Of a stretch of 64,000 nt of DNA, positions 10,960-23,000 are shown one piece after another. Made by a program: the position numbers and the translations under genes. The stretch's first letter is position 1, and each line of letters begins with the position of its first letter. The notes below the pieces were generated by a model, which did no database searches, was not told the origin of the DNA, and saw only the letters and a program-made list of their open reading frames with translations. This DNA comes from Chelonoidis abingdonii. Taxonomy: Eukaryota; Chordata; Testudines; Testudinidae. The stretch lies in NCBI RefSeq assembly GCF_003597395.2, contig NC_133790.1, positions 25,185,955 through 25,249,954 on the forward strand, read 5' to 3'.

Positions 10960-12640
10960 AACAAATATTAGCTTACCATGTGGGGTACAGATGTTATACA
11001 TGAGATTCATGCAGGCTGCAATTTACAAACATTCTACAAAGTCTAAACACATTACATTTCATTTTCTTTTTAACAATACTGCCAGAGGTGAGCCACACTG
11101 ACTTCAGCTCTGTGTCTGCCAATGTTCAGGTAACACAGGGGGGACCGTGGCCTGAGCTGGCACCTGGTCTGCCAGCATCACAGGCATGACGTGCTCTCTC
11201 TCAAAAATACCCAGCAAGCTGACAGTACCGACGTTATTGTAACTAGGTGCTGTAAGAAAGCAGAACAAAGCTGGCTCTCGTAGTCAGGTCTTTGTAATAC
11301 AAGCCATCAGTGGGTTGTTTTAGGGGAAAAAACGAACCTATTAGGTCTGAGGCACCTATAACTGCTTGTATTTTTAGATGAGCTATTGGGCTATTTAAGT
11401 GCAATGGTGGCATTGCTGCTGCAACCCTTATCTCTTTCCCAAGCTGGGGTTGGGTTTGTTTTTGGTATGGGAAGAAACAGCAACATGACCTGGGGTGTGA
11501 GATGGAGAACTGTTTTTAATGGTTCTCCAGATGATGGAAAAAAAGGCGCATTAAATAAGACCCTGAAAACAAAGCTGTGAGGAATTCCCCCCTGCCCAGT
11601 CTGAGACAGGCATTCACATAAGTGAAGCACATAAGTGCATCCAAACATTGCGCAACGACACCCGTCTAACCCATCTGAGGTTGGCAAATAGTCGAGTTTT
11701 GATTTTGCAGCCGTAGGTGGGACACTATGGGGCCAAATCAATTGCTTGTGCAGCTCCATTGGATTTAGTCCAGCATGATTGTGATTTATGCAAGGTCATA
11801 GGTGGCCTCTGATGGCACAGCTGGAATTAGCACGGAGCCATTCCTGGCTTCCAGTCCTGGTCTGAGAGCAGGCCCCTTTTTGCTACGCAATACAACTCCT
11901 CCTCTGCTTTCCCCAGCACCGTGGTGCCACATCACCCTCATTTTAGCCACATACATCATTTTGTGCAGGTGTCTTTTGCCTTAGTCGCCATCTCTGTAGT
12001 CTCACTCCTTGCAGTTTGTTCGGTGTGTAGTCAAAGTCGTCATGTGGGTCTGGGAAGGAGGCTAAACTGCAGTGTAATCCCCCAGTGGATTTGGGATTTT
12101 CAAAAATGTATGCTGGGTGACTTGGCAAATTTTAGAATTGGGGGGATGAGGAGGGTTAAACCGCTGTTGGGTTCTAAACTCTGAGGTGGGCCTGCGACAC
12201 TAGAGTTAGCGGAGACAGCAGGTTTCATTGATTATTTCAGTTCTACTGGGTTCGTGTACTTAGCTAGCAATGCTAAAGATTTTTCATAGAACAGAGCAGC
12301 TCAGAACTTAAGGCTCCCACTGAAAGAAACACTATCTAATACCCCACACCATGTTCAGGCAAAAATCCAACCAATCAATGGGATCATCTTAGAGGCACAT
12401 AGCAACCACTGAGAGGTGTGTGCCTTGGGTGGCTTAAAAATTTGCCCTTATCTCACGGCTCTTCCCGTTAATTTCTGTGGTTTTAAAGGGCAGCTACTTA
12501 GGCCTTGCGATCACACAGGGTGAGGAGTACACTAGAATGGCAGGCAGAATCTGGCCCTGTCTCATCTCCTTACACATAATCTGCCAGCAAAAGACAAAGG
12601 AGCTGATTCTTGTTTACACTAATATTGCCTCCTATCATAG
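10960..12640. other. Intergenic, no gene recognised
   Basis: Mostly unassigned. A small stretch at 11728-11800 (GGGGCCAAATCAATTGCTTG and on) looks like an eroded palindromic MITE. No coding evidence. Confidence 0.4.
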
Positions 12641-12740
12641 CTTTCCTACTCGTATGTGAATCTTAGAGTTCAGAAAATAAGATGCTAGCATGAAACCTCC
12701 AAGCTTAATTACCAGCTTAGATCTGATAGCGCTGCCACCA

Positions 12741-13472
12741 GCCAGATTCCAGTGTCTGGTGCACTCTGGTCTCCCCAAAACCTTCCCTGGGGGACCCCAA
12801 GACTCAGATGCCCTGAGTCTACAACAAAGGAAAATAACCCTCTCCTCTTTATTTCCTCCCAGGCTTCCCCGCCCTGGATGATCACCCTATTTCAATTCCT
12901 TGAATTGCAAAACAGAGAGATCAAGTTTCTTTCACCCTCAGAGTCCCTGCAAAGGTAAGCTTTGCGACTCGGACACAAAGAGATTTGCCCTTCCCCCCTG
13001 TTTTCCTTCCTCCCCACCAATTCCCTGGTGAGTTTTAACTAGGAAAAAATCCAACCGGTCTTAAAAAGAAAGCTTTACATAAAAAGAAAGAAAAAGACAT
13101 AAAAATTATCTCTGTATCAAGTTGACAATATACAGGGTATTTGGCTTAAAGAAAAATGAATAAACAGCCTTATTAAAAAAGAAATACAATTTAAAATATT
13201 CCAGCAAACTACACACATGTAAATACAAAAACAATATAAAAACCTATTGTCTTCTACCTTTGTACTTACACTTGGAAACAGAAGATTAGAAAGCTTGGAG
13301 AGAGACAGTTCACTCTCAGAGCCGAGAGCAACAGAGAGACAAAGACACACACCCAGAAATTCCCTCCCTGAGCTTTGAAAAATCCGGTTTCCTGATTGGT
13401 CCTCTGGTCAGGTGTTTGGTTACCCCTTTGCAGGTGAAATAGACATTAACCCTTAGCCATCTGTTTATGACA
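12741..13472 (-). mobile_element. Retrovirus-like LTR, antisense copy of the family at 7929
   Basis: On the - strand it starts TGTCATAAACAG at 13472. It contains the shared GGTAACCAAACACCTGACCA and GAGGACCAATCAG block, and ends before TGGTGGCAGCG (12740-12730). It lacks the internal duplication of the other copy. A leader remnant may continue to about 12640. No retroviral protein frame is adjacent, so it is a solo or truncated LTR. Confidence 0.6.
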
Positions 13473-15762
13473 CCTCCTGCTGTGATGGTCCCTTTACAGT
13501 GATGCAAAGGACCCTTAGCATAAAGGAGAATCAGGCCTCAAGGCTTTTTTCCCCTCTGAATTTTCCAGTCTGGGGTTGGAGTGGGCCAGTTTGTGGGTAC
13601 TTGGTACCTTTTTCCTGGTAGCTGCTGTTTCAGAGTCTCAGCTTTCATTTAAAGAAAAGAAGTTGTTTCTACAGGGTTACAGTTGTACAGAGAAGTGTGA
13701 AAACACGAACGGTGTGCAAACCAATGCCATATTGTCATCTTAAGGCAGCCTGAACCAGTAGCTCTGAGCAGGGTAAACGGCCTCTCATTTATCTCTCTGG
13801 GGTATTGCCACATTCTGGCTGGACACTCACCAAGCTATTGCGCTTGGGTCTCACAAGCTGGACCTATATACTTCTAAACATCCTGAGGCTGAGCGGAGTC
13901 CAAGCCCTGCCTCTGGTCACAACACATATGCTCTTGGGGTATGGCGTGTCTGTCTAGCGCCCTCTTTCTGATAACTGCAACCCCATAGTCCAGCTGCCAC
14001 AGCCCCCCAGGACCACGATGCTCAAGTTGCTTAAATATTCCCTTCCTCTGACCTCCAACCTTGTGGGCGCTCTGGATTGCAGTTTATCTTTCCGGGGACA
14101 TGGAATAGTTTAAACACATAGTACATAGGCTTTGCAGAAGGAATTCTAAATCATTACTTTTTACTTTAGAAAGCACAAGAAAGATACAGGTCCAGACAAA
14201 ACAATAAAACACCTACACCCCCCTCCTTGCCTCAGTTTCCTCACCACTCTGGCCATTCTTCAGGTCAGTGTCTTCTAAGAACATCAGCAGGCTTCCCCTC
14301 CTGCATACAGTGGCTTCTCTCTCTTCTGTATTCAAGCTTCTGGTCTCTTTTCTCACTCTCCAAAATGGCCAGTGGCCCTGTGGGAACCTTTTTTAAAAAT
14401 AACCTCCAGTCCCCTTAGGTGACCCCTCGATCAGCCTCCTTATCGAAGTCTCAACTACATGATCTTTGTTTATTTACCACCCTGGTTTTCCTGGGCAGTA
14501 GCCAACTCTTTGTTCAGAGGTTCATCCATGTGAAGAGAAGGCCATCACGTTTTAACAGCCTTCCATTGTGAGCCCTGTCTCATGGCCCCCTGGGAATTCC
14601 AGTCCAACATGGAGGTCAAAAGACCACAGAGAACACTCATGTTAAAAAATGGAGTTTGCTGTTTGACGCAGATTTATACAGAATGCTCATGAGCTGACAG
14701 ACTTAATATGTTGTGCAAAGACAGATTATCACAGCTATTAACGCTGAAACTTGACAATGGTAGTTTAAGAATTCCCTTGAGCGTGGCTATTGCCCCAGTG
14801 GCCATGAATGGTACCATTCCTATCCAGATCGTGGGGACATCTACTGCACCCACCATGACTTGTTTATTAAGGAGGGGAAATAAAGTGACACAGTGATAAG
14901 TACTTAGAGAGCAAAACCTTTTTCTTCTCTTCTTGGAAATGGAGAAGTCTGGATCCAGGTTGGTGTAACGCAGCTTTTTTTAATCCTTTGGAATGCCTAA
15001 CTTCAGAACAGGAAAGCTTCTTTGCCTGACGAAAGGTTGCCTTATGGTTAGAACCACAACGGAGAGGTAAATCTGACTACTATGGACTCTGTGCTTCAGT
15101 TTGCCCCATGTAAAAGGGAAATAGGAACAGTACATCTGTCCCATTGCAGTGTTGTAACACTTGCTTCATTTAACTGCTTTGAGGTCATTGGCTGTGCTGT
15201 GCCCATATAAGTGCACAGCAGTATGAATAAATGTGAGTATTCCGCAGCTTCCCTGTAACAGTGCCTTGCCACCAGGGTGAAGGCAGACTAATAAACTTTT
15301 CTTGTTACTATTGTTTCTTCTACTGCAGCTATAAATGCAGAAATAATAGGCTGCATTGTGGATTACTATTTCCAAGGGATATAGTGTGTTATCACCCTGC
15401 TGTCCAAACCAGGTAGCTCTCAAACTTGGAGGGCTCTTGGACCCTGAGGAAGCCTGGATCGCGCTCTATATATATGTAGCACTGTATTATAATTAGTGCC
15501 TCACACTTCCTCAAGATTTAAAGTGATGCACTGTACATTCGTCCGGCTGGCACTGCTGTTAGCCAGCACCTTAAAACCCTTCCTTCACAGGGCTGCTTCC
15601 TGCTCTGCTCTCTTTGACTGGTTAGTATTTTATTTGTTTTGGTCAAACAACTTACTCCCACAACGACTGCTCTTTAATATTCATCGCTGCCCCTGCCCCT
15701 AGCTTGGATTAACTGGATTTTGCTTAAGACGTTTCAGTCTATGACTCTGTACATTTAAAGGG
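13473..15762. other. Region upstream of TESC exon 1
   Basis: It holds the TESC promoter if the first coding exon is also the first transcribed one. No CpG island is evident and no TATA box can be assigned. A MIR-like SINE is present at about 15060-15205. Confidence 0.45.
15060..15205 (+). repeat. MIR/CORE-SINE fragment
   Basis: Shows the MIR-type phrase CTTCAGTTTGCCCCATGTAA followed by AAGGGAAATAGGAAC and a GCTTTGAGGTCATTGG segment. Eroded. Confidence 0.45.
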
Positions 15763-15820
15763 ATGGGTTCCGCCCACTCTGTGCCAGAAGAGATTCAAGA
15801 ACTTGCTGACAAGACTGGCT
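15763..15820 (+). CDS. TESC: TESC coding exon 1 (residues 1-19 plus 1 nt)
   Basis: The ATG at 15763 opens [19 protein letters not shown], and the exon ends in phase 1 at a GTGAGT donor (15821). It is the only in-frame ATG that gives the tescalcin N-terminus with a myristoylation glycine at position 2. The flanks are AT-rich with few CpG, and I see no clear TATA box. Confidence 0.93.
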
Positions 15821-18800
15821 GTGAGTACTGCTCTGTGTTTTTTAGCTTCTTTATTCCCAATGTCATATTGTTAATCATTGCTAATGGCTTTAAAGGGGAT
15901 CTGGCAAGGTTTCTTTCTGGTCTAATGCATCTCCAATAGCCAGCTGCTCTGGCAAGGTTCACTCAGCGCAGGACTTGTGAAGAATGTGGTTTAACTGCAT
16001 AAGTAACTGGGGACTTTAGGTTGCTCTATGCTGTTGCAATTTACAGTGGCTTTCGAAACTAGACAAGTGACGACAGCAAGATGACAGGGCTGGTTTGAGC
16101 AGGAAGGTTTCATAAGTGAACTCAAAACACAAGTCATGTTTTCTCTGCTCTTGCTTGCTGTGCGGCCTTTTTAAGGGGTGAGTTGGTTTTGAGTCTGTCT
16201 AGCTGCTGATTGTGTGAAGGATGGAGTCACTAGGAGTGCTAAGAGCTGAGAACTTGCATATACAAAGCTAGTGTTTTAATAACAACTGCTGGTCCTTCAA
16301 CCTGTCTGTGCCTTGACATCCCTGACTATAGAATGGAGATAATACCAACCTCCCAGGCATGTTGAAACTCTGAGCATTAATGTTCATTAACTGTGTTGCA
16401 CTCCTTAGATGACGAGTATATGGGAGCTGCTATAGCCACACGTTGATTGTTCCATCATTCTGATAGCCAGTGAGACACATCTGCCGTCCTCAGATGGTCA
16501 AAAGGGGAAACACTGTGTGAATGTGTAATTTCTGCATAGCTCTTCTTTGCCAAGTGAATGGTGGGAACACTATATCATGGGGTCCTTCAGGAATTGCTTC
16601 TTGGCCCTACGCTATTTAACGTTTTTTTATCAATGACCTGGAAGAAAACATAAAATTGTCACTGACAAAGTTTACAGATGCCACAAAAATTGGGGGAGTG
16701 GTAAAGAATGAAGAGGACAGGTCACTGATTCAGGGAGCTTGGTGAGCTGTGCACAAGCAAACGGTATACATTTTAGTATGGTTACATATACATCTAGGAA
16801 CAAAGCATGTAGGCCACGCTCATGTGAAGGGGACCTCTATCTTGAGGAGCAGTGACTCTGAAAAAGATTTAGGAGTTGTAGTGGATAATCAGCTAAACAT
16901 GAACTCCTCAGTGCAAAGCTATGGCTAAAAAAGTTAATGCGATCCTGGGATGCATAAAGAGAGGAATCTTGAATAGGAGCCGAGAGGTTATTTTACATCT
17001 GTATTTGGCACTGATGAGACCGCAGCTGGAATCCTGAGTCCAGTTCTGATGCCCACAATTCAAGAAGGATGTTTGATAAATTGGAGAGGGTTCAGAGAAG
17101 AGCCACGAGAATGATTATAGGTTTAGAAAACCTGCCTTATAGCTATAGACTCAAAGAGCTCCATCTGTTTAGCTTAACAAAGAGAAGGTTAAGGGATTAC
17201 TTGACTGTGTCTGTGTCTGTAGTCTGCATCTGTCTACACGGGAACAAATATTTAACAATGGACTCTTCAGCCTAGCAGAGGAAGGTCTAACACAATCCAA
17301 TAGCTGGAAGTTGAAGCCAGACAAACTCAGAGTGGAAATAAGGAGACATTTTAATGGTGAGAGTAATTAACAATTGGAACTTATCCTGGGTCGTAGCGGA
17401 GTCTCAGTCACTGACGACGTTTAAATCAAGACTGAATGTTTTTGTAAAAGATCTGCTCCAGGAATTTATTCTTTGGGCAAAAGCTTTATAGAGAAAATAT
17501 ATTTAAAACAACAAAAGTTCCTACACACTTGGGTGTGATCTCTGGTAAGCTTTTCCTAAGTTCAACACAGGGGTAGGAGTCGGTCTGTCTTCAACAAGGG
17601 TGGAGGTCCCCTAAGATCCTGTCAGTTTGTTGAGTCAAAAGGAAGACTACAAGTCAATTCAAGCCCATCCCATTATACCAAAAGCCCTCTCTTTGTTTCT
17701 TAGTCTCTGGAAAACCCAGCCAGAGCCTTGATGGGGGAGGGTCTCACTATGGGGTTGTTCAGTCTCAGGGGTAATCGCCTTCTGCTGTTTTTGATTACTG
17801 TAGGAACTGTGGTAATCTTCCCCCATTGAATAAAACACAATCACACATAAACTATTCATGAGTTTAATATAACAATCCCAAAAGACAATTCATGGAGTCG
17901 CACATATGTGCCAGCCATTGACCTGATCCTAAAACAGATCTAAACAATCTGTATTTGGGAGATTCAAAATTCAGGTCTCGATTTCATCCCCCTCACCCAA
18001 ACCTCAGGAGTTCCATTTTGGACTCTTTTATAGTGGGCCAAACTGTGATATTTGGATCTGGATTCAGATTCTGGACACGGCAATGTTGAACTCTGGGGCT
18101 CTCAGTTTGAGCATGTTTCAATTTAAAACGTACGTGTGTGTGTGTGTGTGTGTGTGTAATGTTAATATATAAAATCACATACATGCATTTTGTAATGAAT
18201 ACGTTTGGGGAAAGTTAACATAATGGATGTTTTCTAGATTCAGATGCTTTTTTTGTGTTTCTGTGCTACTCTGAACTTTCAAAAGTTGCAGTTGTGCCCT
18301 TAGTTCACTACTTGTGGTCTTAGACCTTCTTTTTTAATACAAAATGCTCTTAATTAGAAACAAAACACACACCACATCCGAGAAATGGTAATAGCTCGCC
18401 ATGTGATGAAGCATTTTGTTTACAAAAAATTAGCCTGTCTGTTGCAATCAAGGCAGAAACAACAAATTGAATAAAACCACACTGGGCCAATTAATTAAAA
18501 TCAAATGAACATGGACTAATTTAAACGGACAATTCTCCAGATTCTCACACAGATGGTTAAGCTATTAAATTTATAACTTATAGCTAGGAAGATAATCAGT
18601 TGCATAAGAGGGGCCTGGATAGGAGACCAATAAATTTTATTCTGATTTGGTGCATCGACAAAGGAAAATACATCAGTTTTAGCCTCCATGCTTCCAGACT
18701 ACCTGTTGTTGCAGGGAGCATATGTCCAAGAAATGAATTTTTCTTTTATAACTGGGAAGCACCTGAGAGTAGCGCTACCTGATGTTTTCATCCTGAAATT

Positions 18801-19994
18801 ATGCAGCCTCTCCTGTTAGGGGGGAAAAGAAAGGGGGATTGTTAAAAATGTGCCCAAAGCTCTGTGGGCTGGGTTTTGTGTCATGATGGTTTGAAAACAG
18901 ATGAGACAATATCATCCTGCTGTGCGAGCAGGGAACTGGACTAGGTGATCTCTCAAGGTCTCTTCCAGGCCTGTGAGTCTATGTTTCTACCATCAGCTGA
19001 GTTTGGGGATTGAACAAAATTGCTGCTTGTCACTCTGCTTCATAACAGACCTACGAGTGTTTGTGCAGCTCCACCACACAAACTGGGCCCCGGCTCACTC
19101 AGATCTGGGCTTGTTTTAAAGGAACCAAACACAAAGCTCTGGCAGTGGGCTGAGAGTTTGTGTGACGTGACGCGCTCGCAAAGAAACCATTTGCAGGACA
19201 TGCAGCTCCTGCCTCTCACCTTGAGAATCTTAGCAGATGAGGTTCCCTGCAGAGCCAGCTGGTGCTTGAGCCATTTCTGGAGATGTTCTGCTGGGGCAGC
19301 TCTGTGCCAGAAAAGGCTTTTTCGTTTTTGTTTTAAGTAAGTGATTTGTGCAGGTTTTTGATGTCACTGCGGTTTTCTCCCTTGGCGGTTGAAACTTGCT
19401 TCACTCATCCGTTCTGCAGTTACATCCTAAAGCTGCCAGCAAGAAAGCGAGGACGCATGGGTAGGTGTAATAAAGGAACTGATTGCAAGCAGTGCGTTAC
19501 CATCTATGTTTGTTGGTCTGATTCATTCCGTAAAGCAGAGCTGGGGAGTGTATGTGGTTATTTTCCTTCCTTTGTAATCCTTCCGGGTCCTAGTGTGAGT
19601 TAATAAGAGCAGCACAGTCGGTGTCAATTTCACATAGATGTTACAAACGGAATCACTATGTTGTGAAACAAGTTGCCTACAATTTGAAACACTCATAGAT
19701 GACTTCTTGGCTTTGCTAAGCAGTCATTTGATTTTGTTCTTGAGTTATAATGTTTCTCAGTGTATGATTTGAAAGATAGACGATGTGTGGGACAGTCTGT
19801 ACAGCACCTAGCGCAGCAGGGTCGTGGTCCGTGACTAGGATTCCTAGATGCTACCACAATACAAATAATAAATAACGTATTGGGATGAGCTGAGAAATAC
19901 TCACCATAAAACTATCCTTACAGCCTTTACAGAGGTCTTAGCACAATGTTAATACGACTTGGTATGCCCTAGGGATTAATTATGCATGCACGCA

Positions 19995-20036
<42 letters not shown>

Positions 20037-23000
20037 TGAGCTTCAACACAAATAGAAACCTAAACAGCATTAACCTTCTGAAAGTGCATTCAAGTGCAAT
20101 ATTCAAATACTTTAGATGAAAGATTGTAAATGCTACTGCATCTAGAAGTTAAGCAGCAATGAATTAGTTTCAGCGTCAGAAATATGTTCCCAATCAATCT
20201 ATTTCTAAGAGGTTGATGTTTGGATCTACAAATCAGTAGATCCTAAATCTTCCATAGTACTTCATTTTGCAAAGTGTCTTTCATACAAATTGCATCGTAA
20301 GATGTTTTATGGCATTAATACAATTACAGAGTTGAATAATACATAATGGCATAGGGAGAGAGAGATGCAGTGGTCCAGACAAGATTATTCTGGCCAGCTG
20401 AGATTTGAAATGAGAAGAAGAATCAATGCCATAGAGAGAAGCAGGGCAGCTGTTCCGGGTGTAAGGAGCTGCATTGGAGAAGGCTCTTGCATGCCTAGTG
20501 TTGTCGTCTGAATGGATGGGACCTGTGCTCGATAAGGTGAGAGGTTGCTGCAAGCCCAGGATTAACTGTAGGCATTGACTGATTTTTGAGCATGCTGAAG
20601 TGTGGTAGGTGTGTCACAGGGACAAATGAAGAGATTACACTTGTCCTGAAGAGCTTGTGTCATGTCCGCTTTCTACTGTACAGGTAAGGGCTGGAAACAG
20701 ACAAAAGGGAGAGACAGCATGGCCTAGTGGATAGGCCCTGGGAGACCTAGTTTCTGTTCCTGGCTCTGCCATAGACCTACTGCATGACCTCAGGCAAATC
20801 ACCTCTCCCCTCTTTGCTTCTCTTTCCCCTCCCACTCTGTCTGTCCCTCTCTAGAATGGGGCAGGGATTGGCTCATACTGTGCATCTGTACCATGTCTAG
20901 CACAGTGGACCCTCTAGAGGCTGCGCTAAACCAAATAACAGTGGCAAGAGCCAGCCTTTATTTTAAAAACCTAAAGGCAGCTTGTGTCAGGCCAGTCTGA
21001 TACAGAGTTATTTACAGCCAACCCCTTTGCTATTGCAGTCACATGACCCTATGAGGATTGGGGTAGGTTCAGTGGCTCCTACCTTCTTATCAGAGCCTCT
21101 TGTTGGGCTACAGTGAGTGACGTTGGAATGCCAGCAGCATCCATTACATGCCTTTAAAATCAAAAGTTCCCAGCCACATTCCAGTGAGATCCTATAGTGA
21201 GTCTCCTGCATAGGGCATTGTGCTGTGAATCTGAGCATGCTCATTGTGTTTGAGAATTCTCATGTAGTGATGGGCTTTAATGAAGGGCTAATTTGGCTGC
21301 ATTTGGAATGTCTGTGCTTGCAGATGGTGACCGGTGGATATGTTGGCCTGGTTGATAACTCTTCCCCTCTTCATCTATTAGATTAACATTTGAGAGAGAG
21401 AGAGGCTGGAGCCTATGGTTTTCCTCACTGTCTGAGTGCATGTCTGATTCAAGCCTCAGTCTCACCAAAGCAGGAAAGGGATGTTTGCGGAATGAGGGAC
21501 TATTTCATTTTTAAAAAGTCAAAACAAATTATTGGAAAAGGGACTGTGGGCCGGATTCTATCTTGCACAGTTGAGAATGGAGCACGGCCGGACGCAGTAC
21601 TGGAGACAGGAGAGCAATATTGCAAAGCATGGTCTCTTGTGGAGTTTTTATAGGGGTCGATCTACTCCTCCCTGTGGGCTCAAGTCTAACACTGATGCTG
21701 AAATGGTTGCTACTGGGAAGAATTTAGAAATGTCATTTCTAAGTTTGAGCTGGTGGATGAGAGGCAGCACAACTAACTGCCTCATGGAGGCGGGGTGATC
21801 TGCGTTCTCCAAGGCCAACTTGGGCTCTCATTATGGAAGCAGAGGTCAGGATCACTGTGCAGGCAGAGTGCTGAAGCCAAGATACAGGTCTAGCGAGTTT
21901 CTGTTGCTCTTCCAGGTGATATAGTAGCAGCACGGAGACCAAAGGAGGTGGAGTCTAGCTATCCTCTGCCAGGTAGGGGGTTGCTGTGATGTGTGTAGGG
22001 ACATGGCCAATACACATATGCAAGCCCCCAGTGTCATGTGTTCATGGTAGGCCTCCTGCTGCCTTAATCCATCCTCAGCGAGGCAGGGTCATGGGTAGAG
22101 AAGGGGAGGGAGAGGAGAAGAGGGAGGTGTTTTAAAATCTCCCAAATCCAATGTTGTTTTTTAAAAAAAAATATTTACTTGCAAACTGAGATGCTTGTTG
22201 GGGGGGGGGTGAGGTGGGGAAGAGAGGCCCCAATTCAAACCAAGACCATTTTAGGATAATACCTGGAAGTATTTCCTGATAATGCAGCTGTCAGACCACA
22301 AGAGTGTCCCAAGGGAAGGGGTGAAAGCCACATCGTTGGAGCTGTTTGCAACTGGACAAGATAAGCATTTCTGTAAATACCCTAAGGGACCATCCTGCTT
22401 CAGCTGAGGGATGTTCCAGATGACACAGCAGGTCTCTGACTCCCCTGAACTGGCAGGTGACTGTCCCTGATATTCTGCTCAGGCTTTCACCCTCTAAAGC
22501 AGAGGTCTGAATAGGGCGGAGCGCATGCATTAATACCACTGCCCAGAAAAACAGTTTATTTCACCCACGGTAACTTTGGGCACAGATAATCTTTCTATTG
22601 TAAGCTACAAGGAGTTTTGCTGTAGATTTCAAGAGCCGAAGGATCGAGTTCTTAAGGAGCAGGTGACAGGAACACAAACTATCATTTGTTTACAAGCCCC
22701 ATCTTTAAAGGCAAAAACAGCCTCCTTTTGACTCCGCTCCATTAGGGCAGGGCTGCGCAGCCTGAGCGGTCAGCTGATGTGCAGTGTAGAACTATGGTAA
22801 CACACTGGACATCTCAGCTTTCCACACAGAAAGGGAGCGAGGCTGCATTTACAGCCTGGCTTTGGCTGGAGGAGAAATCTGATCATTTAAGGACATACAG
22901 TGCCGTGTGCTTATGAGATCGTGACTCGTTCTGGCCACCTGAGCCAAAATATCAAATGAATCACCTGAGACGTTAAGTGCTGACCCTGCCCAGGTGGGGC

